From Porpolomopsis calyptriformis (Eukaryota > Basidiomycota > Agaricomycetes > Agaricales > Hygrophoraceae): a DNA stretch of 64,000 bases. Where the stretch lies: the NCBI GenBank assembly GCA_951640195.1, contig OX621173.1, positions 1,343,780 through 1,407,779 of the forward strand, read 5' to 3'. A model generated the notes under the pieces. It saw nothing but the letters and a program-made list of their open reading frames with translations. It was not told the origin of the DNA and did not search any database. How positions within the stretch are numbered: the stretch's first letter is position 1; the number at the start of each line of letters is the position of its first letter. Positions 34,633 to 44,346 of this stretch are shown piece after piece. The translations under genes were made by a program, and so were the position numbers.

Positions 34633-34776
34633 CTGCAATTGGTTGACTTGATACGGAATAAGACAAGGCTCTGCTTTTCCAGTATTTTTCACTCACCATT
34701 TCAGATGAATCAGCTCTAGTGGCGGTGCAAGTCTGAGTGTGATCACGAACACGTGGGAATCGCATTTGCAACAAAT

Positions 34777-36810
34777 ATGGCTCCCGACGGAGAGGTCGCT
34801 GAGGACGATCTTCTGGTGGAGTATCTAGACTGGGAGGAGCTCAGACGGCTCAGTCTCGAACCAGGAGGGTTTCGAGAGAGGAGGGTTCACATTTGGTTAG
34901 TGTTCAAATTTTTAACTTGCGGCTGAACATAAATGAAACGTCCGCTGTTCCAGGCCCCAGCTCTTGCGTATAGATCCAATCCATGACCCAGAATTACCAC
35001 CCGCAAAGAACACAACTAATTTACCAGACGGAAGCATCAATCCTGAAGATGCTACTAATCCCTTGCCGGTGGAAACCCACCGTGATGAAAGGCAGATCCA
35101 ACTCGATACAGAGCGCAGTTTTGTTCTCTATCCAGTAGGTGAACAATCGCCAAAGAAGTTCACTTAGGCCGTCTTATTCATGTCGGTACAGACGACCTCA
35201 CGAACAGGAGAGAAATTCTGCAAAACCAGCTTCACGAACTCCTCTTGGCTGTTTTTCGAAAACGTCCAAAATTGAGCTATTTCCAGGTGCGAGTGGATCG
35301 CTTACTTTATACCATGGCTGTGTTTATTAACAGCCCCCTTACCTCGTTAGGGATACCACGACATCATAACCGTCATCTTCATGACACTCCCGCCTGAGAC
35401 GCAGCTCATCTGTGCAGAAAAACTGAGCTTGCAAAGATTGCGGGATTCCATGGGTTCCACTCTTGGACCCGTTTTGGGTCTCTTGCGGTACTGCTTGCGT
35501 TTTTGTTGTCAACAAATCGACCCTTATGACTACCTCCAGAATCCTGAAAAATATCCTTCGGCTAGCCGATCCCTCTTTCTCATCCCTTCTTGAACGGTAC
35601 TGTTTTTTTAAAAAAACTGTACAGCAACCCTTCACTCATGGATGCTTCTGTAGAAGTTCGCCGTTACCTTATTATGCATTGTCGAACCTCTTGACCCTCT
35701 TTTCGCACGACATGCCCACGCTTTCGCTCATACAACATGTGTTCGATTATTTATTATGCAGACCTCCAATAGTCGTTGTATACCTAGCAGCTGCGGTAAG
35801 TGCACTTCCGAACCCATAAGAATGGCAATTTGTCTTGCTGAGCCACCCTTCCCCAGTTAATATTATCAAGACGCCAAGAAGTGGAGAGACTGGAACGGGA
35901 AGGGGAAGATGGCATGGTTCATTCTCTCTTAAGTGGCTTGCCAGATATATCCGACGGGGTTCCTATTACCGCGCTCCAGGACAAGGGTTCAACGGAACAC
36001 TGTCTAGTTAATCAATCAGAGCCAAAACCTAATTCCCAGCTCAATGGGCTACTCGAAAAAGATACCTATGAACCCCTTGACGACGAAGACCTCAAAAAAG
36101 AAGCAGGTTTCACAAAACTTCCCATTCTAGAGCCCGATGCAAACGGGAATGATGGTGGTTCTGAAAAACCCTCTCCTGACGAATACCCCAATCCCGACGT
36201 CTCGGTGGATACGACATCCCACGCAGGATTGGAACTTGTCGATTCAAAATCGGATGATTCGGATGAAGAACCAGACCCACCGCCCACTACGTTATTGCCG
36301 CCAAAGCAACCTCGTCGACCTAATCTTACCCTGACTTCACTGCTCTCCCGCGCCGACGAACTCTATTCGTTGTATCCGCCAACCCATCCTTCTGTTGCCC
36401 TTTCCTCGATCATGGGCCCTCAGAGTGTCATGTTCACTTGGTCAGAAAATCTTTCGGAGATGCCCGAAGATGATGAGGCTGAATTGATGGTGCAAAAAAT
36501 GGAGCTCATCGTCAGACCTCACGTTGACTCAGACACGGAATCGGACGAGGGGACGGTGACAAGTAAACGCAGAAAGCCTCGGGATACGCGCAAACCACCA
36601 GGTGTAGCTATTCGGGGGAGAACAGTTGTAGCTGGCGCGGTTCTCGTGCTCGGTGTAGGGATAGCTCTATATGGAATCCGCGCAAAGTCGCTTGGTTCGT
36701 TCAGTAGCTTTGGTGACCTGTATGGGAAGGAGCACATTTGGAACCACGTTGGAGCTTGGGTTGGGGGAGCTTTAGCCGCCGGCAGCGAACATCTCATTAA
36801 TGTCAGATGA
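34777..36810 (+). CDS. TBC-domain Rab GTPase-activating protein (Gyp10/TBC1D20 type)
   Basis: Seven exons: 34777-34895, 34954-35138, 35192-35286, 35351-35487, 35540-35596, 35654-35795 and 35857-36810 (562 residues). The TBC domain starts RRVHIWPQLLRI and carries both catalytic fingers: the arginine finger IQLDTER (IxxDxxR) and the glutamine finger SYFQ (YxQ), with GYHDIITVIF after it. A long acidic linker follows, then a C-terminal hydrophobic helix (GRTVVAGAVLVLGVGIALYG) that should anchor it in ER or Golgi membrane. Yeast Gyp10 and human TBC1D20 have this layout and act on Rab1/Ypt1-class GTPases. The 3' portion of exon 7 exists again as a decayed copy at 40850-41320. Confidence 0.93.
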
Positions 36811-37905
36811 AATAATTCATTAAAGACGTTCATCGTCATGCGTGAGCAATTCAGAGACAAGAACAAGGCCTTGAGCGGGCCGTGCAACGGTCACAAAGCG
36901 CGGCGTACATGATGCTGCATTGTGCTGCGAGGACGTTCAAGGTTTGAGAGGTCAAATTTGCATTTCCCCCGCCTGAAGTAATAATATCTAGGGCCCGTAG
37001 CACCACGCATGGCCCCGATCACACAAGTATTCTACTATAATATTGGGCAACATTCAATCCAATTGCTCAAGAATCTTACCTGTTTGCGGCGGGACATGGG
37101 GACCTTTTGGCACCACGGCGGAGAACCTCCATTTGTTGTTCATTAGTGCATAGTCGTGAGCATATGTGCAGTTCATATCGTGTTTACGGCGGGCCAAATA
37201 ATAGAGACTACAGGGACCAACTTCAACTTATTAATAATCCGGGAGTAAGTTACAACTTACGTTTCAACAAGGGCTGACGTGTCCGGGTAATGTTATGCTA
37301 GTAATCCAGGTCTACGGGCGTGACTGGTCTCACGACGAGGGTTGATGGGCCTCGCTTTTTCATGGTTCATCACTGCGGGAGGGAGAAAAACCTTGTCGTT
37401 AGGGTCAGGATCTAGGCTGGCCATTGTAGAGAGTATGTTGCCAGACGATCTAGCACTTGTCAGCAGGATTTGAGGCATGAAAAGGTCCGGGATGGTCAAA
37501 GACGGAAGATTCAACTCTGCCCCCAGCCGTTTTTTCTTCGGAAACCAGCAAGAGTACCAACTCGTGACGATGACCAGAGATCTTGGAACAAGGAACATAG
37601 CCATTACTGCGGAAGCCAGCTTAACAAGTTATAGATTTCATCGAACAGGCACTAAATATTACCTTAGCCTTTTGCGCTAAGGAAACATCAATATTGATTC
37701 GCGCACCAGCAAGGGGAGAAAAAGGTCTCACCCACCTTGGATTGCAGCGTGCGGTAACTGGATCGAATCCTGCGATGAAATCGTCAAATTTAATCCCCAG
37801 TGTCTCCGATGCGACTTTGAGCGCTCGGTTGTGTCCTTGGGTGATAAGCTGGCCAGACAAATGGCGCCTCCCCCATCGATGATGCACATAATCCCATTGG
37901 GCAAT
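36320..37905. repeat. Duplicated segment, left copy
   Basis: From the TBC coding region (CTGACTTCACTGCTCTCC near 36327) through its 3' flank and the zinc-finger relic to about 37905. The sequence is collinear and in the same orientation with 40850-42832, with many substitutions and indels. Shared landmarks include the block starting GTTCATCGTCATGCGTGAG at 36828 and 41399, and the zinc-finger sequences. The offset grows from about 4529 to about 4930 bp because the left copy has deletions. Confidence 0.8.
36960..37905 (-). pseudogene. Decayed CCCH zinc-finger gene, left copy
   Basis: Reverse-strand relic of the gene preserved at 41499-42878. Recognisable pieces are AELNLPSLTIPDLFMPQILL and LSTMASLDPDPNDKVFLPP, the domain start (SGQLITQGHNRALKVASETL) and a zinc-finger remnant (CxYAHDYAL) with shifted frames. 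Relative to the other copy it has lost about 38 codons between ALKVASE and TLGIKFDDFIAGF and about 47 bp before the CAAGG splice donor. It also has frame changes in the finger region and ends near 37905 before the 5' part. It cannot make the full protein. Confidence 0.75.
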
Positions 37906-38127
37906 GGAGCTGTTGGACCTTAAGGCTGATACCGAGGGTATCTCCATAGTTCAATCACTGTCAGATGACATTTCTGTCACTCGATCCTTTGGTCGGGACT
38001 TGAAAGTCATTGAATGATGCCACCAATCGATAAAAAGGGTTTATAACCGTGGCCTGGCCAGTACTCCCTACTTTCATCATCCTTGAACAGGCAAGCCTGT
38101 CAATTGTCGATTCACTGACTAGAGTTA

Positions 38128-39160
38128 ATGGATTGTCAGGAGCAGATGGATTCTGAATCCACACCGATAAATGTCCTTTGTTTTGATGGGGGCGACATGT
38201 CTTTTTCGTCGCTACTCATCCTCAAGGCTATCATCCAAAGCATGGGTGCTGGCTCAGAAGACAGCATTAAACCGAGCCAACTCTTCGACTTGATTTGCGG
38301 CACAGCCGCAGGTGGGGTAATAGCCCTCATGTTAGGCCGTTTGGAGATGACGATCGATGAAACGATCGATGCCTACCAGAAAGTGGCCTCCAATGTCATG
38401 GGGCGGAAAAATACCTCGTTCTCAAACCTCCAGGCGTTGATTAACCGTCCGATTAACCGTCCGAAATACGATGCTTCTCTCTTTGAGCGGGAACTACTCG
38501 AGTTGAAGGGTGATGTTAACACACCACTGGGGAGTGATAAAGGTTGTCGCACGTTTGTGGCTGCCACTGTCCCTGACAGCAAGGCATCTGAACTCCTGCG
38601 CACTTACCCTCCGGTGTACAACTGTGCTGTATGGGAGGCTGCCCGAGCGACAACTGCCGCACCGCTTTATTTTGATCGGATGAAAATGTCAGACGGAAGA
38701 CAGTTGATCGTGAGTCTCGCCCTCCCTACTGCTGGGAAGACCATCGTCTGAATTCACTCAGGACGGGGGTTCGTCAGGTGCAAGCAATCCATCTCTTCTT
38801 GCATGGGAAGAAGTGCAACGAGTTTTCGATGGAAGAGACATTGCATGTTTCCTGTCCATCGGAGACGGCACACCGACCTTCATCCCCCAGAGTTCAACAG
38901 GGTTGGCAGAGGCATTGTTAACCAGGTACAGAGACTGCGAACATGTAGAGGAAGAAGTTCAAAAGAAGTTCCCTCAGAAGTCGTCGAATTATTTCCGCTT
39001 TTCGGTGACGAGCCTTGAGAAATATTCCATCCAGAAGGACCTCGCTCAGGCAACCACCCAAGTTCGCGCGTACCTGGAATCATATGGTGCCCAGGAGCAG
39101 ATTGCACGCTGCGCAGCCATTCTGAAACACAGATTGCGGTTGTGCCAGAGGAAAGCGTGA
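38128..39160 (+). CDS. Patatin-like protein, probable pseudoenzyme
   Basis: Two exons, 38128-38709 and 38762-39160, 326 residues, intact frame. It follows the patatin phospholipase fold (VLCFDGG.., SSLLILKAI, SQLFDLICGT, GVIALMLGRL, VWEAARATTAAPLYFD, DGGSSGASNP). Two catalytic elements are altered. The oxyanion loop DGGGVRGYSS is DGGDMSFSSL here, and the nucleophile elbow GTSTGG is GTAAGG, so catalytic Ser is Ala60 (codon 38305-38307). The dyad aspartate in DGG (residue 195) remains. Lipid hydrolysis is therefore unlikely; regulatory or decoy roles are possible. The intron lies at the same codon as in the active neighbour 39462-40562, showing a tandem duplication. Confidence 0.9.
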
Positions 39161-39461
39161 GTAGATATCAACGATGCTGGCAACATGTATACCATCTTTC
39201 TCAGTATCTCCTGGAATGTGAATTTTGCACCAATCAAAGATATCTACATAAGCGGTTATAGTGTTGCCCAAATAGACGCGTTCTTTTTCTCACTCGAGCT
39301 CTCTTAATATGGCTAGCCTACTGATCTTCCAGCAACAGTCCGGTACTTGGAGCAGGGCACGTTTTGGGGTGCCTCTGCCGTTGATCAACGTCAACCTTCA
39401 GTGCGAGAGATAAAGTGCGTTACTACCAATAAGTTCACCTCTCACTTTATCACATCACAAG
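39161..39461. other. Gap between the patatin genes
   Basis: About 300 bp holding the 3' end of the first and the promoter of the second patatin gene. No other gene or repeat seen. Confidence 0.5.
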
Positions 39462-40562
39462 ATGGTTGAGGTCGGTATTGGCCTTCTACGATTATCACAA
39501 GTTGTTGAATAACCCTTGGCAGAGTCCTGGAGCTAGCATCAAGACTGGGACTCGCATCAAGGTTCTGTGTTTTGACGGAGGAGGCGTACGTGGCTACTCG
39601 TCCCTCCTTATTCTCAAGGCCATCTGGGAATGTTTGCCGGATGAGGACAAAAGTCGCTCACCCAGTCAACTTTTCGATTTAATTTGTGGCACTTCTACAG
39701 GCGGCCTTATCGCTCTGATGCTAGGCCGCCTGAACCTGACTGTGGACGCCGCACTCGTTCACTACGAAAACCTAGCGCCGATCATTTTCGGGACCAGGCT
39801 CCCACGGATCCGGGCGGCAGTAGGTCGTCCAATGTATCACACGGCTCACTTCGAGAAAGGCGTGAAAAATATAATAGAGGAGGTGGAGGGCGATCCCGAA
39901 GCTCCATTGAAGAATCAGAACGGTTGTCGTACGTTCGTCGTCGCCACAGCGGCAGTAAGTTGCCGTCGTAGGATTCTACGCACTTACGCCTCTCCACCAC
40001 TCCCTCGAGATGACTGCCCTATCTGGCGAGCCGCACGAGCAACATCTGCTGCGCCTATCTATTTCCAGCCTGTCAAAATTGGTGCTGAGACATTAATTGT
40101 GAGTCCTACATCTTCCATGAATGAAACCCTCGAATAACGATTGCCTACCAGGATGGTGGAATGTCAGGCGCAAATAACCCTTCGTTCGTCGCTCTGCTAG
40201 AATCAAAACGAATTTTCCCAAACTCGGACATTGGATGTTTTGTGTCCATTGGAACAGGCATGCTACGAGCCGTTCCGGTCGGAAAGGGTATCTTTTCGGT
40301 ATTCATGGCATTGATGGCCAAACATCTTGACTCGGAAGAAACGCATGACTGCATGCAACGCATTTTCTCCATCCACAGCAACCACCAAAGCTATTTCCGT
40401 TTCAATCCGAATGAAGAAGTGGGAAAATTTCGCCTAGATGACCACACTGCCTTGCAGGAAACAGTTGCCCACGTCCGTCATTATATTTCAATGAACACAA
40501 CTCAGATTGAAGACTGTGCGAGAGCTCTGGCAACGGGCGGCACCAATCCACAATTGCAGTAG
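39462..40562 (+). CDS. Patatin-like phospholipase, catalytic residues intact
   Basis: Exons 39462-39470, 39523-40098 and 40152-40562 give 331 residues. The first exon encodes only Met-Val-Glu; the 52-nt intron after it (GTCGGT..GGCAG) removes a stretch that otherwise has no in-frame ATG. The fold is complete: oxyanion loop FDGGGVRGYSSLLIL, nucleophile elbow GTSTGG (Ser61), AARATSAAPIYF and the dyad aspartate in DGGMSGANNP (Asp196). It should hydrolyse acyl chains of membrane phospholipids or galactolipids. There is no signal peptide or membrane helix, so it is probably cytosolic. Patatin domains serve as cell-death effectors in some fungal NLRs; this one is stand-alone. Confidence 0.92.
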
Positions 40563-40806
40563 TCTCGCACTCGATGTTTTTATCACACGACTCTTTTCAA
40601 CTACTTGTTTCCCCCGTACTTATCATTTCTTTAGGCTATTCCACTATTTGCACTCCCACTGGCCTCAGTCTTGGTGCCAGCATCAGTCTCCTTGTTTTGT
40701 CTCTTCTGTGCTCATTGTAACTCTGTTGGACTTGGGGTGGGATACTTTTGCACATGACAAGCATGAGTTTGCTATGCAATCCAGTTTGTTGCAACACCTT
40801 GGGGAA

Positions 40807-40850
40807 GGGAAGGAAAGTGAAGATGATAGACCATCTTCACTTTCCTTCCC
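40807..40850. repeat. Perfect 19-bp inverted repeat (hairpin) at duplication edge
   Basis: Left arm 40807-40825 (GGGAAGGAAAGTGAAGATG) and its exact reverse complement 40832-40850 are separated by six bases (ATAGAC). The TBC-derived copied sequence begins immediately after the right arm. No such structure is present at the matching point of the parental TBC gene near 36320. Confidence 0.85.
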
Positions 40851-42832
40851 CACCCCTGACCTCACTACTCTCCTGCGCCGATGAACTCTATTCATTGTAT
40901 CCTTCTGTCATCCTATCCTCGGTCATGTCATGTTCACTTGGTCAGGAAAATCTTTCGGAGATGCCCGACGATTATGACGATAAATTGACAGCTCGGGATT
41001 GATGGTGCCAAAAAATGGAACTCATCATCAGACCTTATGTTGACTCAGGATCGGGAATCGGACGACGGGGCGGTGACAAGGAAGCGCAGAAAGCATCAGG
41101 ATCTGCGCAAAACACAAGTATAGTTATTCGGCGGAGAACATTTGGAGCTGATGCGGTTTTTGTGCTCGGTGTAGGGATATGGAATTCGCGCAAAGTCGCC
41201 TGGTTCGTTCAGTAGCTTTGGTGACCTGTATGGGAAGGAGCACATTTGGAGCCACGTTGGAGCTTGGATCGAGGAGCTTTAGCCGCCGGCAACAAGCATC
41301 TCATTAATGTCAGATAAAAGGATTAATTAAGAGATCTGCAGTTGATTAAGAGCTCGCCGTATTGTAGTTCTCTACAATCATCCCCACAAGGTTCTCGACG
41401 TTCATCGTCATGCGTGAGTAATTCGGAGACAAGAACGAGGCTTGTAGGCCATGCAACGGTCACAAAGCGCGGCGCACAGCATTATACTGTGAGGACGTTC
41501 AAGGTTTGTCAAATTTCTTGTGCATATCGGCTGCATGCTTATTTTGAGGTCGTGCATAGAAACATGAAGGAAATAAGTCTCACGATGCGCAAATTTGCAT
41601 TTCCCCTGCTTGAAATAATAACATCTGGGCGCCAGTGGGCAGACGTGCCCGTAACAACACATATGGCCCCAATCACACAAATCTCCTACCATAATATTGG
41701 GAATAAGTGGGCAACATTTGATTCAATTGATCAAGAATCTTACCTCTGTTTGCCGCGGGACAGGGTGATCTTTTGGCACCAATGCGGAGAACCTCCATTT
41801 GTTCTTCATTTAGTGCATAGTCGTGAGCATATCTGCAATCCACATCGTGTTTACAGCGGGCCAAATAATAGAGATTACAGGGAGGTCGATCATCTGGACG
41901 ATTTCAACTTATTAAATCTCCGAGAGTAAGTGATCACAACTTACGTTTCAACAGGGGCTGACATTTTCGGTCAATGTCATGTTAGTAATTCAGTGGTCTA
42001 TCGGTGAGAGAGATCTCACGATATGAGGGTTGATCGGCCGTGCTTCTTCATCATTCACCATCATGGGAGGGAGAATCACATTGTCGTTAGGGTCAGGATC
42101 TAGGCTGGCCATTGTAGAGAGTGTGTTGCTAGAGAATGGTTGGGACGATTTAGCACTGGTCAGCAAGATTTGAGGCATGAAAAGGTCCGGGATGGTCAAA
42201 GATGGAAGGTTCAACTCTGCCACCCCAGGCATTGTTTCTTCAGAACCCCGCAAGAGTATTAATTTGTGACGATGACCAGAGGCAATCAGATCTTGGAATA
42301 AAGAAACATAGCCATTACTGTGGAAGCCAGCTTCACAGGTTATGAGGAAAAAAATCAAAGATTTCATTGAATGGTGAGCACTGAACCTCCAAATATTATC
42401 TTAGCCGTTTGCGCTAAGGAAACGTCATTGTTGATTCGCGCTATATTGTGCTTCAGCAAGACACCCGCTAGGGGAGAAAAGAGGCTCACCCACCTTGGAT
42501 GGCAGCGTGCACAGCTTTTTGAGACGAGCCAATGTCAATTATTGAAAATCGTGAATCGGTAACCTGATTGAATCCTGCCATGAAATCGTCAATTTTCATC
42601 CCCAGTGTCTCAAGCTTGGCTTTAACCAAGCTGTCGATCAACTTCTGCTTGTTGAAAAATACATATGCGCTGAGTTGGTACTGTTGTGAGACAGCCTTCG
42701 GAGAAAAGTATTCCCGGATGGCGTCGGTTAATTTCGAGGCGACTTTGAGCGCTCCACTATGTCCTTGGGTGATAAGCTGGCTGGAAAAAATGGCGCCGCC
42801 TCCGTCGATGATGCATATAATCCTATTGGGCA
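40850..42832. repeat. Duplicated segment, right copy
   Basis: Direct copy of 36320-37905 carrying a decayed TBC 3' end and the better preserved zinc-finger gene. Homology begins just after the hairpin and ends near 42832, where the left copy diverges after GGGCAAT. Confidence 0.8.
40852..41320 (+). pseudogene. TBC Rab-GAP 3' fragment
   Basis: Matches the last roughly 160 codons of the TBC gene: ADELYSLYPSVILSSVM, QENLSEMPDDYDDKL, MELIIRPYVDSGS, a decayed membrane helix (FGADAVFVLGVGI) and KEHIWSHVGAWI. Stops and frame shifts break it, and no TBC catalytic domain is present. It is a by-product of the segment duplication. Confidence 0.85.
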
Positions 42833-42878
42833 ATAGCTTTGAAGTTGTGGTTGTCAACAAGCCGTCGGGTCTGGGCAA
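41499..42878 (-). CDS. CCCH zinc-finger protein with fungal DUF7923-like N-terminal domain (5' end unresolved)
   Basis: N-terminal domain RIICIIDGGGAIFSSQLITQ, SAYVFFNKQKLIDSL, DDFMAGFNQVTDSRFSIID, then FHSNGYVSLFQDLIASGHRH and LILLRG matches a fungal family whose N-domain has a nuclease-like (NYN/PIN-type) look. A low-complexity stretch follows, then three fingers: C-x7-C-x5-C-x3-H (CNLYYLARC...RYAH), C-x8-C-x5-C-x3-H (CPAANRGDLC...CYGH) and C-x5-C-x7-C-x3-H (CPLAPRC...KFAH). The end is KFAHPDMHKKFDKP at 41499. Probably binds RNA. Near 42880-42920 the frame leading into the first exon is broken (KSGFQ runs to a stop while the continuing frame lacks an ATG), so the gene may be damaged at its 5' end. 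Confidence 0.7.
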
Positions 42879-42879
42879 T

Positions 42880-43457
42880 CTATTTTCAGAACTGGCTGAC
42901 CTGAAAACCGCTTTTCACAAGTTGCAGAAGATCTTCGCGATTTTTGGGATTATTTTTGGGACCCAAGGACCTGGTTGCTGAATCATTGTTGGTAATCTTA
43001 GTTGCTTGAACACTTTTAGGGGTGAGCTTCCCACTAAGGGTCTGTGAGCGGGATAAATGGAGGAATGCACGTACGAGTTTTTTTTTTTTTTTGGCATTAT
43101 CGAAATGTGATGGAAGTTCTTGTTTGCCCTTTGTCAAATGTTCTATTGTGCTTTTGAGGGGAAACAAAAAAAAAAAAAAAAAAAAAATCGGATTGCAGTC
43201 CGAGAACCTTATATCGCATAACGTTAACCAGGTTCGATCAATATCCAATGAGCGCTCTGATTATGCACCGCCAGCCGCTCTAATAATATCTAGGGCATAG
43301 CATATCACAGCTTCACCTTCACGTTACTAAGGTCAGGAGACGTTTTGGGGTCTCGATATTTGCTTTTATATTTAAGCATTAATCTCTGCCACCAGATGCC
43401 ACCCTTGAACGTCTTCTCGGAACCAATCTTTCTGGTCACTCGTATCGCTTTGTTGCC
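42880..43457. other. Flank of zinc-finger gene with homopolymer runs
   Basis: Contains a 15-base T run (43078-43092) and a 22-base A run (43166-43187). On the reverse strand, part of 42915-43040 encodes a plausible N-terminal piece (NREDLLQLVKSGFQ) of the zinc-finger protein in the wrong frame. Otherwise no gene seen. Confidence 0.45.
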
Positions 43458-43763
43458 ATGGGTATTGCAAACGCCCAGACGGTCACTGCGAACCACAGCG
43501 TTTTCAACGATGTGAATGGCTCCCAAATTAATATCCAAGTGTTCGTCAATGACCACGGTACGTGTACGCCTCCACTGGTCGTCGGTGACATCAGCACAGG
43601 TATGTCTCAAGCACCCTTTGATGTATCTCTCAATAATTGACTTGTTCTAGACTATCGACGTCCCTGGCATCGCGATCCGCCGCGGCGCTTCGTGAACTGT
43701 ACCCATCCCATCCATGAGCATTGTTACATTGATGGGTACACCAATTTCGATTTTCCAAAATAA
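43458..43763 (+). CDS. Small protein with NLR-type N-terminal signature (fragment)
   Basis: Exon 43458-43559 encodes MGIANAQTVTANHSVFNDVN then GSQINIQVFVNDH. With an intron GTACGT..TTCTAG (about 43560-43650) it continues DYRRPWHRDPPRRFVNC to a stop at about 43763. The phrase pattern (NA..VTANHSVFNDV.GSQINI) resembles the glycine/asparagine-rich segment that precedes the NACHT domain in many Agaricomycete NLR proteins. No NTPase motif follows, so this is either a short decoy-like gene or the stub of a lost NLR. Family link is by eye only. Confidence 0.35.
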
Positions 43764-43801
43764 CCTTTTCATATAATATCCTTCCAAGATGCATAAATCA
43801 C

Positions 43802-44323
43802 GAACTCCACGGGCATGCTCATTGTGTCCCACATGAACCCAAACAAGACGACTTTTATATTCCCCGCTTCCGCCGCTACACTCCCTTCTCTCGCCGCACT
43901 CCTCCTCCCGCCCCTACTCTTAGTCCCCTCGCCTCTCGTGGCACCCCCCCCGCCCCCAGCATCACTCCCGCCACCTCTCGTCGTACTCCTTCTCCCACCC
44001 CCGCCCCCAGCGTCACGCCTCCCGTCTCCCATTCCCCGCCCGTTGCCGACTACTCCTCCCGCATTAAGCAACTGGTTAATGAGTTGATTCACCTTCTTGA
44101 ACACCACTTGTCCGGTTCCAACCTAACCACTACCAATGGCACCACTGAAGGGCTATTTGGAGCAAAGGGAGAAGGACATAAATATGAGGGATTGAAGAAA
44201 GAAGGGACGACGGATGATATCGCCATTGACGTGGAGTTTGGAAGGCCCGTCTGTTCCAAGAAAGGAGGGACTCGCATGCCTGGAAGCTGTAGCAATCAGG
44301 CTTGGATTCCACTCGTTTTCTGA
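43802..44323 (+). CDS. Proline/serine-rich open frame
   Basis: A frame open from 43802 to 44323 encodes a Pro/Ser/Thr/Arg-rich segment with short repeats (TPSPTPAPS, SITPATSRRT) followed by a leucine-rich helical piece (YSSRIKQLVNELIHLLEHH). There is an ATG at 43817 in this frame but no family match that I recognise. An overlapping frame gives only a leucine/proline low-complexity product and is less likely. It may be a remnant of the same gene as the NLR-like fragment just upstream. Confidence 0.3.
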   Translation, partial: ELHGHAHCVPHEPKQDDFYIPRFRRYTPFSRRTPPPAPTLSPLASRGTPPAPSITPATSRRTPSPTPAPSVTPPVSHSPPVADYSSRIKQLVNELIHLLEHHLSGSNLTTTNGTTEGLFGAKGEGHKYEGLKKEGTTDDIAIDVEFGRPVCSKKGGTRMPGSCSNQAWIPLVF

Positions 44324-44346
44324 ATGGAGCGAGCTGTCGAAGGAGC

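Noticed and set aside
37741..37780. GATCGAATCC resembling a tRNA B box
   Set aside because: It lies inside the zinc-finger relic, and no A box or cloverleaf can be drawn around it.
43078..43187. T15 and A22 runs as a possible retroposed poly(A) tail or terminal structure
   Set aside because: No target-site duplication or retrotransposon coding is visible, and homopolymers are common in fungal intergenic DNA.
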